DNA of 64,000 bases from contig JAAAUF010000001.1 in the NCBI GenBank assembly GCA_015499985.1, positions 12,068-76,067 on the forward strand. Reading direction: 5' to 3'. Shown here one piece after another: positions 47,077 to 58,925 of the stretch. Below the pieces are notes generated by a model. It was not told the DNA's origin and did no database searches. It saw only the letters and a program-made list of their open reading frames with translations. Both the position numbers and the translations under genes were made by a program. The first letter of the stretch is position 1, and each line of letters starts with the position of its first letter. The stretch comes from Haplosporangium gracile (Eukaryota; Mortierellomycota; Mortierellomycetes; Mortierellales; Mortierellaceae).

Positions 47077-49415
47077 TCAGAGCTTGGAAGTCTCGGAAAT
47101 GGCCTCGAATTCAACGCCAAACTCCTCCAACTCCTTCAGAGCCGCAGGAGATCCAACCTTAGAGAGAACCGTGCACTCTTCGCCAATGTCCATGTATGTA
47201 CCCAGCCTAGAGATGAACCAGAGACGTGAAACATAGTCTCGTGGGTGAGCAACTTGGGCAACACAACTAGAAAGCTACATGCTACAAAGAGCACAGATAC
47301 AACATAATCCCCAAGCGCGTGATACCTACATTCGCAGGTAGCCATCAGTCGTCAGTGTGATGCCAGCGAGGTTCAGGATCCATCGAACAGGAGTGTGAGG
47401 GGTACTCTCGAGGACTTGGTTCGATGCGAGGGAGGTCACAAACATTCCACCAACCACTCCGCCAGCTTCAGCCTTGGCATCAGCAGCGCGGGACGTGACG
47501 AGCTATGTCCCGTAATGCAAGCAAAAAACATTATGATTAAGCTAATTCTCCTGTACAACAAATAGAACACAAGCTGTTGACGAAGCAGTAGTAGTGATTA
47601 AACTTACAAGCTCGACATCATCCTTCAGTTGTTCTCTGATCTTGGCCGCCTCCTGTCCGTCATGGCAGACGACAACAACCGTCTGCGTCTTGCCGAGCTC
47701 GACCGCGTGCCTCAGGAACTCGTCTGTCTTGCCATTTGCGACAAAGTACTTGTGATGAGCGGAGCGGAGGTTGGCATAGTCCACACTGAAGGTGATCTTG
47801 TCATCAGTGAAGTTGAACTGCTCTTCAGCCTTAATCACGTCCGTCGTGCCGTGCTGGCAGGCCAGGATCACCTGGCAGACATCGAAATCCATCACTGCCG
47901 CCTTGATCGCCTCGATGTTCGAGTTGGTCTGAAGCACGTATTCAGCCTCATAAACGACCAGGATATGAACGTTCTTGGGACGAATCACACCGGCTTCCTT
48001 CATTCGTGTAAAAGTCGAGGGTGCGCTCACGAAGACTGTGGGCTTGTTGAGAGTGCTCTTGGCAAGTGGGGCAAAATCCAGGGTCTTGTCCTCGGGCACA
48101 ACATGCAGATCGACCTTCAGCTCTGCGTGATCGAGATGCGCCTTGAGCGACTCTGCAAGCATCTGGGAGCTTCGAACCGTGACACGGTTGACTAAGATAA
48201 TGATTTGCGCTTCTGGCGACGCGCCGTCGAGCACATCCACGATCGCGTAGAATGCAAAGTTTTGCAACTTGTTACCTCGCAGCTGAAGTGTCGCATCGTC
48301 GCCTATTTGCGTGACATACGTGCAAAGAAGAGAGTGAGAAGTCAGTTGTGAACAGCAGATGACAAGCAAATATATCCTCCCACAACATCCAAAATTCGAT
48401 ACTTTGCTGTCGCTCAGTTAACTTACCATTGACGAGCGGGCCGAGAATGTTCATCGCAACATAGCCTGGATGGTCGATGGTAAGGCTGTTGTATCAGAGT
48501 CAAAACGATAGCGAAAGAAAGAGAAAGCTAGGTTAGTACATCAATCGACGCGTGCTTTCGATCATGAAAAGACTCGTCGTGTCCATTTCCGTCATCCCAC
48601 AGTTAAGCAGTTATACGTACCCGTCGGCTTCCATGCACTTCAAGGTGGCTTTCTTGAGCTCGACCCTGTCAAGAGACTCGGGTGGCGTCAGGTTGAAAGG
48701 CTCGAGGAGCTGATCAGATCAGATCAGTACCAGAAATGCAAGACAAAAATAATTAAACAGGATGCCACTGATCAATGATGGTATCTATTTCGTCACATGC
48801 GGGTCTGGGAAGAACAAAAAGAAGCTTGTGCGGTATTGTCGACGTTTGCTCGCTCTTTACCTTGTTACTCCAGGCCTTGCGGAAGGGATAGAGACGAGGA
48901 AACTTGCGACTTGCGCTCTTCGAGGCCCTTGCACGGAAAGGGTTCCTGGCAGGGCGATTTTTGTTGGTGTACAGGAGGTCGTTGATCGACTGTTTGATCG
49001 ACTCGACAGAGGCCTCTTGGGCAGACAGCTGGTTGGCCTGGACCAGAGCAATACCGAGACGTTCCATGCTCAGAATAACACCCTGAAGTTTGTGCTTCAT
49101 CTCGACGAACTCCTCAGTGATGGTATTGGAGCCATGCGACTTTGGAGCTGCCTCAGGGTTGGTCAGAGCGACGTTCTGGGGAGGAGTCGCGTGGGTGTTG
49201 TTGTTAGAGCCAGATCCACCGGAGGCAAGCCTCTGTTGGTACTGGGGAGGAGAAGCTGGGCCTCCTTCGACAGCTTCAGCAAGGGTTGCGTGGTCCTTGG
49301 AGGTGCTCGAGTTGTCCAAGGTCATGTCGGCGAGAGCTTCAGCTGGGTCGCATTGCCGACTAGGAACTTGGTCGGTGGTAGTTTGAGCGGAGAGAGTGAC
49401 TCCCTGCATTTTCAT
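47077..49415 (-). CDS. DEAD-box helicase fold without catalytic motifs (eIF4A/Dbp5-related pseudo-helicase)
   Basis: Six exons: 49415-48861, 48709-48621, 48485-48427, 48302-47608, 47502-47330 and 47206-47077; 566 residues, frame intact at each join. Residues 1-185 are an added N-terminal part with a helical segment (EMKHKLQGVILSMERLGIAL). From about 186 the sequence aligns along the whole eIF4A/Dbp5 core: LTIDHPGYVAMNILGPLVNG at the Q-motif/pre-motif I position, then AQIIILVNRVTVRSSQMLAE for APTREL, FVSAPSTFTRM for GTPGR, HILVVYEAEYVL for VLDEAD (YEAE at 352-355), QVILACQHGTT for the SAT region, TVVVVCHDGQEAAKIREQL for IIFxNT, and ILNLAG...YLRMLGTYM for the HRIGR region. Walker A GKT, DEAD, SAT and HRIGRxGR are all replaced, so ATP hydrolysis is unlikely. 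It may be a scaffold or a binding decoy; function unknown. Family call is firm from collinearity. Confidence 0.75.
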
Positions 49416-49757
49416 AGCAGGAGATTGGGCGGAGTTGAGTGGGCAATGGAGTGAAGGTTCGCAGAGGAGTGATGGTGGTAAGAGTAGAAGAGTTTGTTTT
49501 TTGCTGTGTCTGGGTGTATGTGTTGGAGGAGACTTGGCGAAAAGACGAAGAGAGGATGTTCAAGTGAAGAAAAAGTGGAAAATCGCGTCGCAATTTAGTC
49601 AAATTAGTAGGCGCGCACAGCACGTGCGAGCCGTTGATTTACATGTCACGTGTAATAGGATACTTACGACTATAGATACCCCCCGTCCGCTTTTATTCTT
49701 CCTTCACTTTCGGTCAGGACATTCCCCCCACCACCACAATCAACACACATTGCCGAC
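49416..49757. promoter_or_regulatory. Divergent promoter of the pseudo-helicase and LOA1-like genes
   Basis: 342 bp between the two start codons, with two CACGTG-type or CACGT motifs near 49620-49650 (GCACGTGCG and GTCACGTG) that could bind bHLH factors. Element function is inferred. Confidence 0.4.
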
Positions 49758-51628
49758 ATGGAGAAATTCTCGCGCTGGAGGGCAAGTCTATCGTCTACAT
49801 CTTGGAAACACAGATAGCAAGGAAAACTGGACATATCATGAACCACAACTTCATCACACAACCAAGGACTGACTCTGGTCGCCATCAACAATACTTGTCA
49901 CAACCACTTTCTAGGACCAAGGCACTGGTATCCAACCTTTCTTGCCACCAGTGGTAAGGCATATTCAATATGGCTATCAGCATGCTGAAGAACAACCATG
50001 GAGTCAACAACGGGTACCATTTAACAGCCACCCCTAACGTCTCTGCGTCTGCTTTTGTTTTGTTCACACAATCTTCCAGCCAGCCAATGCTGACCACTCG
50101 CCTATCCAAAAGGGTTTTACCGCGGTCTTGATGATCGTCAAGCCATTAACAGGAATCCTTAAGTTGATCTTGGTCGGCATCTTGTCGCTCGCTTTTATGT
50201 TGCTCGAAACTGTGGGACTCCTTTTTGTATGTTGAAAGTTAACTATGCTCTTGAATTTGTGCCACGTAATGACATGATAATGATGCTCCGATCCACTCAC
50301 ACTCTTTTTTTTTTTCGCTACATTATCCAACCCTTAGAAGCCTGTGGCTCCATTATACAAACTCTATCATCGCTTCATCTCAGCAATCTTTATTCGTGCG
50401 ATCCTGGTCTTGCTTGGATTCTTCTGGATCAAGAACGAAACTGTCACCTTGAGACGAGGGTATGTGCCATGGGGATCGAATGGTTGTCTCGAAAGCTAAT
50501 CTTACAGGTCCAGGAAAAAGCTGTTTAACACCTTATAGTTTATTTTGATTCTTGTAGACGTTCTGGAGCAGGGAGCAGAGCACAGGTGCCTAGCAGGAAG
50601 GCAGCCCCTCAAGGAGAGCTTATTGTTAGCAACTGGTCGTCGTACATCGATATTTTATACCTTGCCTTCAGGTAAACTACCTCTCACCTACGTATACGCG
50701 ATCTATACGACAGATAACATTTTTAACACCACTGTTTTCTAATACGAATTCCATATATCGAATCAATCTAATACTATATAGATACGACCCTGTCTTCACG
50801 CAAATGTATTCGACAACTTTGACCGTTCGCCAGATCACACTCTGGGAAGCATTGCGCCAGGCTGGAAGCTACCCCGAGTTGTCGCCACCCGAGGGTGTCG
50901 AGACTTTCCCTTTGCTTGACTTTGTCAAGGACATGCACAAGAGCGGCTCAGGACCTGTTGTCATCTTCCCAGAGGTAAAAAATTAAGCTCAACAAACGAG
51001 ACTAAAGATATGAGTACGCTGCGGGCGCCTCCTTGGCTCTATGACGGAAAACAGCGCCCAGAACTAACACGAAAAAATAATTATATATATAATTTAGGGG
51101 ACAACGACGAACAACCGCGCGATTCTGAAGTTTGTCCCAATCTTCAAGGGTTGGTCAGTCCCCGAGACGTCGATCGAGATCCGGATCATGGCCCTCAAAT
51201 ACGACTACCAAAAGTTTGCGCCCACCTTCACCGTCGGGCTGGACAACTCTTATCGCTTTGGACATTTGCTCCGCACCTGTGCACAGTTCTACAATACCCT
51301 CTCGGTCAAGACCTTGGCCCAGGACGAGTCTCCCTCGAATGCCTACTTTTCGGCGATTGAGGGACTTTCGAGCACCCCCTCTGGTGCGGCTATTGGTATT
51401 GTTGAGCCTGTTGAGGAGGACAGTCTGGGGAGTGTGATGATTAACTTGATGGGACGGATGACGCGATTTCGGAAGCTGGGGTTGAACGTCAAGGATAAGG
51501 CTGATTTCTTGGATTACTTTATTCTTCGCAACAATGGTATCAGCAATAGCACGGTCAAGAAGACTGCTTCTGCGGGCCAAAAGTCGGCACCCGCAACTCA
51601 GGGATCCAGCCGTTCAAAGAGGCATTAG
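49758..51628 (+). CDS. LPA acyltransferase-like membrane protein (LOA1/VPS66 type)
   Basis: Seven exons: 49758-49781, 49915-49953, 50080-50226, 50338-50459, 50558-50671, 50782-50974 and 51098-51628; 389 residues. The start MEKFSRWRDQGTGIQPFLPP is characteristic of the fungal LOA1/VPS66 group. A hydrophobic hairpin follows (LILVGILSLAFMLLETVGLL and IFIRAILVLLGFFW), then the acyltransferase region: LIVSNWSSYIDILYLAF at the HX4D position, YDPVFTQMYSTT, and FPEGTTTNNRAILKF, the phosphate-binding motif, split by the last intron. Related enzymes acylate lysophosphatidic acid on the ER or lipid droplets. Here the usual His of HX4D is Trp, so activity is uncertain. The first intron uses a GC donor (GCAAGT). 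The tail is Ser/Lys-rich. It runs tail to tail with the focadhesin-like gene, about 100 bp apart. Confidence 0.82.
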
Positions 51629-51731
51629 AGCTTAAAGAACTACCATCATTCATTGTTTTGGTGATATGTTGCGAATAAACCAAAAACTATTTCAGGGAAA
51701 CGCCATACGCCATGCGTCTTGCGCGGAACTT

Positions 51732-54700
51732 TTATTTCAGTACCCAGCTCTGACCACTGGGGACCAGTTCCTCCATACGACGGAGCAAAACTACCAAGAA
51801 CTGTCGCTGTGAGGCGCCCATTTGAGGATCCAGCGCCATTCTGAGCAGTCGACTAGCAATCTGGTTGTCACTCGCCGCTGCCGTCGACACGGCCACCCCG
51901 GCGCGAGCAGTCATGACGATATCGGGCAAAAGTAATGACAGGCGATTCAAGACTGCCTGATGGCGGTACCCATTCTCGTCGTGGTCATTGGTGGGAGTAA
52001 CCAAGGACACGCTCTGCTGGAACCGACTGTGCCACTGTTCGAACGAATCGTCCTCCAAAATGTTGTCGTCCATGCTGAGTGCTGCTCCAGAGCCGCTTTC
52101 CTGCTGATGTTCGTGATCGTCCGCCATCGATAGCAGCAATGCTTCCGCATCGTTCACTCGTCCTGCGGCGCCGTGAGCCTCTGAGGTGGCCGAAACAGGA
52201 GCAAAGCCAAATGTCTGAAGAGCAGAGGTGCACTCGGCAGGATCCTCCCACCACAGCAAGACAGCGCCTCCAAGCAATAGCGTCAGCCCATTGGTGTAGA
52301 CCTCCACCTGACTCGACAACAAAACAAGCAGGTCCAAGATCCGTTGGAGCCACGTCAAACGCAAGGTGTTTGTTCTGCGCTGCTGGGCTTCTGTGACAGG
52401 TTCTGTGGTGGATCTCTCGCCGACACCAGCGTTCATGGCATAAAGTAGGACTGAGATTGCCGACTCTGCAAACCGTCTGTTGGTAGACTCGTGGACATCC
52501 TCCTGAGAATCGCTACGGCTGAAGATCAGTAGCGCCGACTGAGCGACTTGGGTCAAGTAACCTTCTTGCTGGGACGTCAGGTATCCTGCACGGTACAGTG
52601 ACGCGATTCCAACGGCCTCCTTTAGAACGCGCGCCCCGGCATCTGGTTGGTCGGCTACAGGACCCGACAGGTTCAATTGAGCAGCATCCAGGTGCGAAAT
52701 TGACATCAATGACAGATCGGCCAAACGACGCAAGACCCGCTGTCCTGTCAAGAACCGCATGAACGAGAGCTGATAGAACACCCTCAACATCACCGCACGC
52801 AACTCGCCCAATAACTCCTTGGCATCATCCGACAAGGCAGGCTGTGCAGCTGAAGACGATCGAGAAGCGCGATTGAGTCCAGCAGAAGAGCGAGACCGGC
52901 GCATATGGTGACCCAAGGTATCCAAGAACACCAACTGCAAGACTTCAACTTCAGGATCCTCTTCAGTCTTGATTGTGCCATCGGCGTTGAAGAACAAGAT
53001 CCTGAATAACTTTTCGACCAAATCAACAACACGCGATCCTGGCAGGGCCACCTTCTTGGCCAACCCATCCAACCCACGGACTTTATCCAATTCTGTCAAC
53101 GCTTGATCCTCACCCTCGGCCAATAACGGCAATCCACCCAGCGTCAAGATCCGTCCGAGACCTTCCTCGCCGACAAATAATTCCTCTGCAGAGACGGTAT
53201 CAGGATTATTGGCTTGGGGCTTCTCCTTGACCTTAAAGTTCGACAAGCTCATAATCAAAAACTCCATCAACGACGTCGAAGTAGTCGCATGTTTCGACGC
53301 CATCTGGATCGCGGGCGCCATCAAAGAAGGCTCAAAAGTCATCAACTGCGCCAACAGCGGGAACCAATTAACCGCCGGTAAAGGAGTTGGTAAGCTGTAA
53401 ACCGTATAAAGAAGCAATTCCAAGCTCTTGGCATAGTTCTTGAGCGCCCGCTGGGCAGTACCCATCTGGAGCGGTTCCCAAAGTCCATCCCACAGCGCAC
53501 GCAACCACGAGGTCGAGACAGGCAGGCGAGCATAGTCTTTGGGCTCACTGCTGGTACCGATCACTTTTCCAGTGTCCACCTGCCCCAGACGCTGGAAGTG
53601 ACAGGCAATGTGACCGAGCACCACGGCCGACAGACGTCCGGCCTTGAGATCCTGGAGCATCAACATCGACTTGGGGTTGGACGTGACCTTGGAGCTGGGG
53701 AGGACGGTTGCGAAAACTGCACCCGTACCGGCTCCAGTTGCTGCTGAAGCATCTCCCGCACCCGTGCCAGTGGCAATAGAAATAAAGAGTCCGCTCAGTT
53801 CTGTCAATGTCGAGAGTGCAGAATTGGTGACTGACGCCATGGCTGTAGAGTTGGTAGAGCTCGTGAGGTAAGAGAACAGACCATGGTTACCGACAGAGGC
53901 AACAGTGGGACCCTGACACCAGTCGATTCCAAAGAGCGAGCCCAAAGCAATGACTGCAGTATGACGAGCGGCAGAGGTGGGTGTGATTCGAATGAGATTG
54001 ACGAGTGAGTGGATCCTGCCGGTCAGAAGCGAGATCTCGCTTGAAGCTGGATTGCGGACGTCTAGGTTAGTGTGGATCATGTGGCAGAAGGGAACCGTGA
54101 AGTGAACCAACTGCGGCTGCAGATCGCGCTAGTTTAGTTCACAAAGGTATGACAAAGCGATGAAGAAGTGAGTATGCAGAGTTCGTAATTCACCGCAAAA
54201 TAGCGGACTGAAGAGCAGGCGTGTTGCTACACTTACACGTCCAGTGGCGGCAAGGAGGGCGCGATCCAAGAGTCCCGTATCAGCTTGCCGCTCCTCAGGC
54301 GACGCATCCGTCCTGTCCGAAAAGGCCAGAACCCAAGGAGCTCCCAAGAGCCTTGCCAGCATTTGTGCAGATAACGCTTGCTGCTGATTATCCAAAAACC
54401 TCTCCAAGTCCTGTCTCGACATATCCTTGATCTTTTGAATAGCCGCCGCATCATCACTGCCTTGCCCGTTCCTGTTTCCGGGAGATGCTGAAGAAGTAAT
54501 GGCCACTGAGAGTCGCGGGAAAGCCATCAGAAGACCCAAAGTTAAAGCAAACGACGCCTTGTTGAGCTCAAACATGGTCAGCAGACGGAGGAGAGTGTCG
54601 TTGCAGATTGCGTTCAGCTCGGCCGTCTTTGTGGGTGAGCCCACGAGCCCTGTCAGCAAGTTGCAGAACGCCCATCCTGCGCCAAAACTAGCCCAACTCG

Positions 54701-57700
54701 AGATATCACTACAAAATGAAATGAAATGAAAGTGACAGTTTGAATGAGTATTCAAGTGCAAACATATTGTGAACACCAAATGATAAAGTGAACATACCTT
54801 GAGGAATTAGAATTGACGGCGTCGTCATCCAGAGAATCAGTAAAGACGCCTAGGACTGAAGCGACCAGTTTTTCGTCAACGGCTGCCAAGGGGGTGATGA
54901 AACTCAAAGACACTAGGACTGCGAATTGGACCTCGTCACTGCCACCAACATCGGACATGGTCTCGGGTCGGACGAAATTTTGAAGGAGCTGTTTGGCAAG
55001 TACTGAACTCTGAACTATCGACGCGGGGTGCGCATGGCGATGCAATGACAGAATAAGGCCTAAGTCCAGCAAATGACAATGAAACGTCAGTGAGTAAGGC
55101 GGTTGACCAAAGGAGAAAGCCTAAAACTACAGACTTACATATTACCGAGGCTTACCTGTGATGGCAAAGAGAGCATTGGCGCAGTGAGCGGGCACATATC
55201 CATCCGTGATCTTCTTGTACAAGTCCGCAATAAGGATCTCAACGATAGTCTGGGTCTGGACATCATCATTGGGTGCCCACATGTTATCAAACAGAGCTGT
55301 CCAACCTTCCAAAGCAGAGATACGTTCAATCAAATGATCCGTCAGCGCAACATCCTTGACCGCTGTCATCACATTCCGGTAGCTTTGCCGAGTCCGAATA
55401 GCTTCTGCAGATACATCTTTGGTGACTCCATCTGCAGGCTTCTCAACCAAGGCCGAGCAAAGCAGACTTGAAAGTGCATATCCGATACGAAGACCCGGGT
55501 TGACATCTCCTGATTGCCACTTTTGAAGAATATTGCCAGCGACTACTGAGAGCACGCCTTGAAGCCTGTCGAGCTCTTGAGTTCCCGACGCAGAATCGAC
55601 AACTTTTTTAGAGCCGGCCTCCTTGAACAGTCCGCGACGCATGTTGGACAGCTCGAACCGGACCAGTTTTTCCAAGATGAAGGAGTACTCGTCCAGCACC
55701 AGGGTATCATTCGCCTCCAGAATCTTTTCCCGGATATACAGTGAAGGAGAATCGGTTGGCAGGACGGACGCGATTTCAGGAGCTGTAAAGCAACCCAGAG
55801 CTTTCAATGCCGCCGCCAGGACTCCAGGATCCTCCAAAGTCAGCAGCGGTTGGATGTAATTGGTCAAAACAGCCTCCCGCAGATCCAAGTATACCTGCGT
55901 ATCTATTCACGTCAATCGTATTGTTGTTAGCTCCGTGCTGCTCGCAATACTAAAGATGGATATTACATTCTTGGCAGGTTCGTCGGTGCTTACCTTCGCT
56001 TCTGGATCCAACAATACCGTAAAAGACGCACATCTCCTGAAGCATTCCTGGATGCATAGATTTTGAGGCATGTTCACCAACGTGGCATAGTAAAACATTC
56101 CACGCTAGATAGTCGAGAGAGGGTTTGGTAAGCACATGTCGTCCTAAGAGAGACCCTTATGAAAAAACAGCAATGCTGAAAAGAAGTCTTACCAGCTCGT
56201 GGCTCAACAACATGAGCCTCAACGGTGAGATTCATAGTCTCGATGATGGTACAGATCGATGAGGAGTAGAGTTCGACAGAGCCGAGCAAGTTGGCCAAAA
56301 ACGGGATGAGAACCTCAGCATAACCTGCTGCATCAAACGCACAAATGTCCCTATTTGAGAAAAAAAAAGTGGCGTTAGAATTGTAATACATTAGAGACTT
56401 CTCAAACATTATACATTACGACAGCAAAAAAACATACCTGATGGTGGCAAGGACAGCGACTTCCATGTCGTATTCAGGTTCACCCCTCAAGGGAGTTTTG
56501 AAAAGGCGGGGTCGGCTCTCGACCCAGCTGTGGATGACATGGCGGAGAGTCTTCCAGACACGAGGCTGACGCTTCCAGATCAAGAACAGGATCCTGACGC
56601 CTACAGCTCCCATGTGAGTGTTCATGATCTTGGCACCAGAGGGAGCGTTAGGAACGCCGTGGATGAGTGTCAGGATGGTGCGTAGAACCTTGGCTGTGAC
56701 CATCTCATCCTTGGAGGTGACCAAGGATGGAATAGCCTCCTGGAGCAAGTGTAACTTGACCAAGGGCGACGAGTCAACTCTGAGCACGTAGATGAACAAG
56801 ACAAGGGTGACCAATCGACCTTCTTCCACTTGCGCCTGTTGTATCATGGCATCGATCCGTTTGTTCTCGTCCGGGTGGAACATGTAGGTCGTCAAGATCA
56901 AACTGGCAAATGTGTCGTCGTCGCCCAGCGAGAACAACGTCTCGCCAGCATCGGCTTGTCCCTCTTCCGTGTCCTGTTCGCCTTCGAAAACACTCCAGTT
57001 GTGACGCAGATGAGCGACCTCCGTCTGAATCATGGCAGACACACCCGAAGTTGCTCTGAGCCCAATCTCCGTCACCAAAGTCGCGTCGGTCGTCTTGGGG
57101 ATGGTTTCCAACCTCTGCAGGATGTCGGCGCACCTCTTGCTGATATCTTCCGATTGCGATTCGCCCATGACCTGAAAGATGGGCAAGAAGGCGAGGTTGG
57201 CGATCATGGCTTCCACATGTTCCTCGGTCGCTGTCAAAACTGCATGCATCCAGCTGACCAGAACACGCTGCTCATCCACTGTGGGCGAGTTCATCAGCAA
57301 GAACGAAAGGAGTGGCCAGAGGGTGTTGAAGGGCAAGGAGGGCGCCGTGTAGCCTTTCCTGTTCCTGAAAAGGGCCTGGGCTGTCAGCATCAGAGGGAAG
57401 GTCGGGAGCCCGTATCGTCTTAAATCCGCCATCCAGGAGAGAAGCGTCATCAAGATCCATCCACCAAACTCTGCCTTGTATTCAGCGTCCAGGGTCAGTT
57501 GCATTGAGGGCAAACAGTAAAAGTCGACCAATGTCCGGAGGGATGACTGCAGTGTAGCGCTGGGCTGTGTTCGGTTGAGAGGGAGTCGAGTAGGGACTGA
57601 GCAGAAGTAGTCCAGGAGGTGTGTGACAAACGGCCTGAGGTCCTCTTCGTAAATGCAGGCGTTCAATGTCTTTGAGATCCACAGAACAGTTGCGCTGGAG

Positions 57701-58356
57701 ACAATGAGAGTTCGCTCATGACGATCCAGCAAGCAAAAATCCAGGAAGGGAGAGAGGATGTCAAAGGCGGCGGTTCGATACTGCGGTGAGTCTGGGAGGT
57801 AATCCAGGATCCTGTCCATCTCTGTGAAGAGGATTGTTTCGACTTGAGAGTTTGCTGAGATAAGGGCAATGAATGGATGTCGATTATTCTTGGTCGTAAA
57901 GACGCTCTTGCTGATGTGAACTTTCGACTTGACAGATCCCGAAGCCATCTCGGCGGCAGAGATGAGGAGGTTACTCAAGGAATGGATCATGTTGGCGAGA
58001 GCCTGACCTTGTGCAGTCGACAGCGCGTTCTCGAATCCTTGGAGAGCCTCGTTCCAGTCCATTGCATCCTTGCGGACCAAATCAACCATGGCTCCTGTGG
58101 CGACTGAGGATGTATAGGCGACTGGCGAGGCACATTGAGACCACAGCTGTGCGAGACTTAGGTTGCGGCCATTGTTGGTAGTGCTGACAGCTGAAGACGA
58201 GGAGGTGAGCTGGTTGGAGACGCTGGTGATCTTTAGGACATTGACAGAGCGATGTACTGTTGTTGCATTTAAGGTTGTAGCAGTTGATGCAGTTGCGGGT
58301 TGTGAGTTTGAGTCTATCCTGGGTATTCCTGGCTGCGGTCTCCTGATGGACGACAT
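51732..58356 (-). CDS. Giant helical-repeat protein, focadhesin (FOCAD)-like
   Basis: Seven exons: 58356-56438, 56350-56193, 56104-55994, 55902-55156, 55059-54798, 54708-54237 and 54128-51732; 2,021 residues (human FOCAD is 1,801). Nearly the whole protein reads as amphipathic helical pairs of ARM/HEAT type. The best recognised part is AVGVRILFLIWKRQPRVW followed by VLATIRDICAFDAAGYAEVL, which resembles the conserved segment of focadhesin where a WxxQxRVY run precedes a SIRDIC helix. Other segments such as WASFGAGWAFCNLLTGLVG and the C-terminal LLRRMEELVPSGQSW also fit. Animal focadhesin acts at focal adhesions and with the SKI mRNA-decay complex; its fungal role is unknown. The first ATG in frame is at 58356. 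Length and repeat nature are directly seen; the family name is inference from short motifs. It diverges from the MTFP1-like gene. Confidence 0.6.
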
Positions 58357-58925
58357 GACAAAGAACGCGTGCAACCGTTGGAGAGAAGTGATGAGGTTTG
58401 GGACGAGTGTGTCAGGTGAAGGCTACGAATAGGAACTGATAGGATCACACCCCTTAATTTCAAGGGCCTACTGACACTGAGTGATTCGACTTGGAAGAAC
58501 AAGCACATGTAGCCTTTGTTGTCTTTTGACGTAGCCCAGCCCAAACTCAGAAAATAGCATCCAAAAGACCAAAAACCAAGACAGTGGTCGCTATATACGT
58601 AGCTGAGTGAACGGGATGACGGATCTGGTGGACCATTGCTCGATAATGTTGTTCTTCCGGGTAGGGCAAGGAGGGCTGGTTGTTGTATTTCATCGCACTG
58701 CAGCAAAAAGGAAAAAAAAGAGAGATCTAAAAAATAATTTCCTTTTTGAGCATCGTGCATGTCATTTTCTATCTGCCCAGCCAACCAGCCAACCGCTTTC
58801 GTTTGTTATTAGCGGCCACGCATAAAACGAAAAACTTTTTGTCATCTCCTTTTCTCTTCATTCCACATCAACACCTTTTCTAATCATCCACTCCCTCCTT
58901 TCAAACAACAGTAACAACAACAACC
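58357..58925. promoter_or_regulatory. Divergent promoter of the focadhesin-like and MTFP1-like genes
   Basis: 569 bp between the two start codons. The MTFP1 side ends in a CT-rich then CAA-rich leader. No distinct TATA box was seen. Confidence 0.4.

Noticed and set aside
53644..53871. Plus-strand frame inside the focadhesin-like gene
   Set aside because: Shadow of the minus-strand coding sequence, which is open across 2.4 kb.
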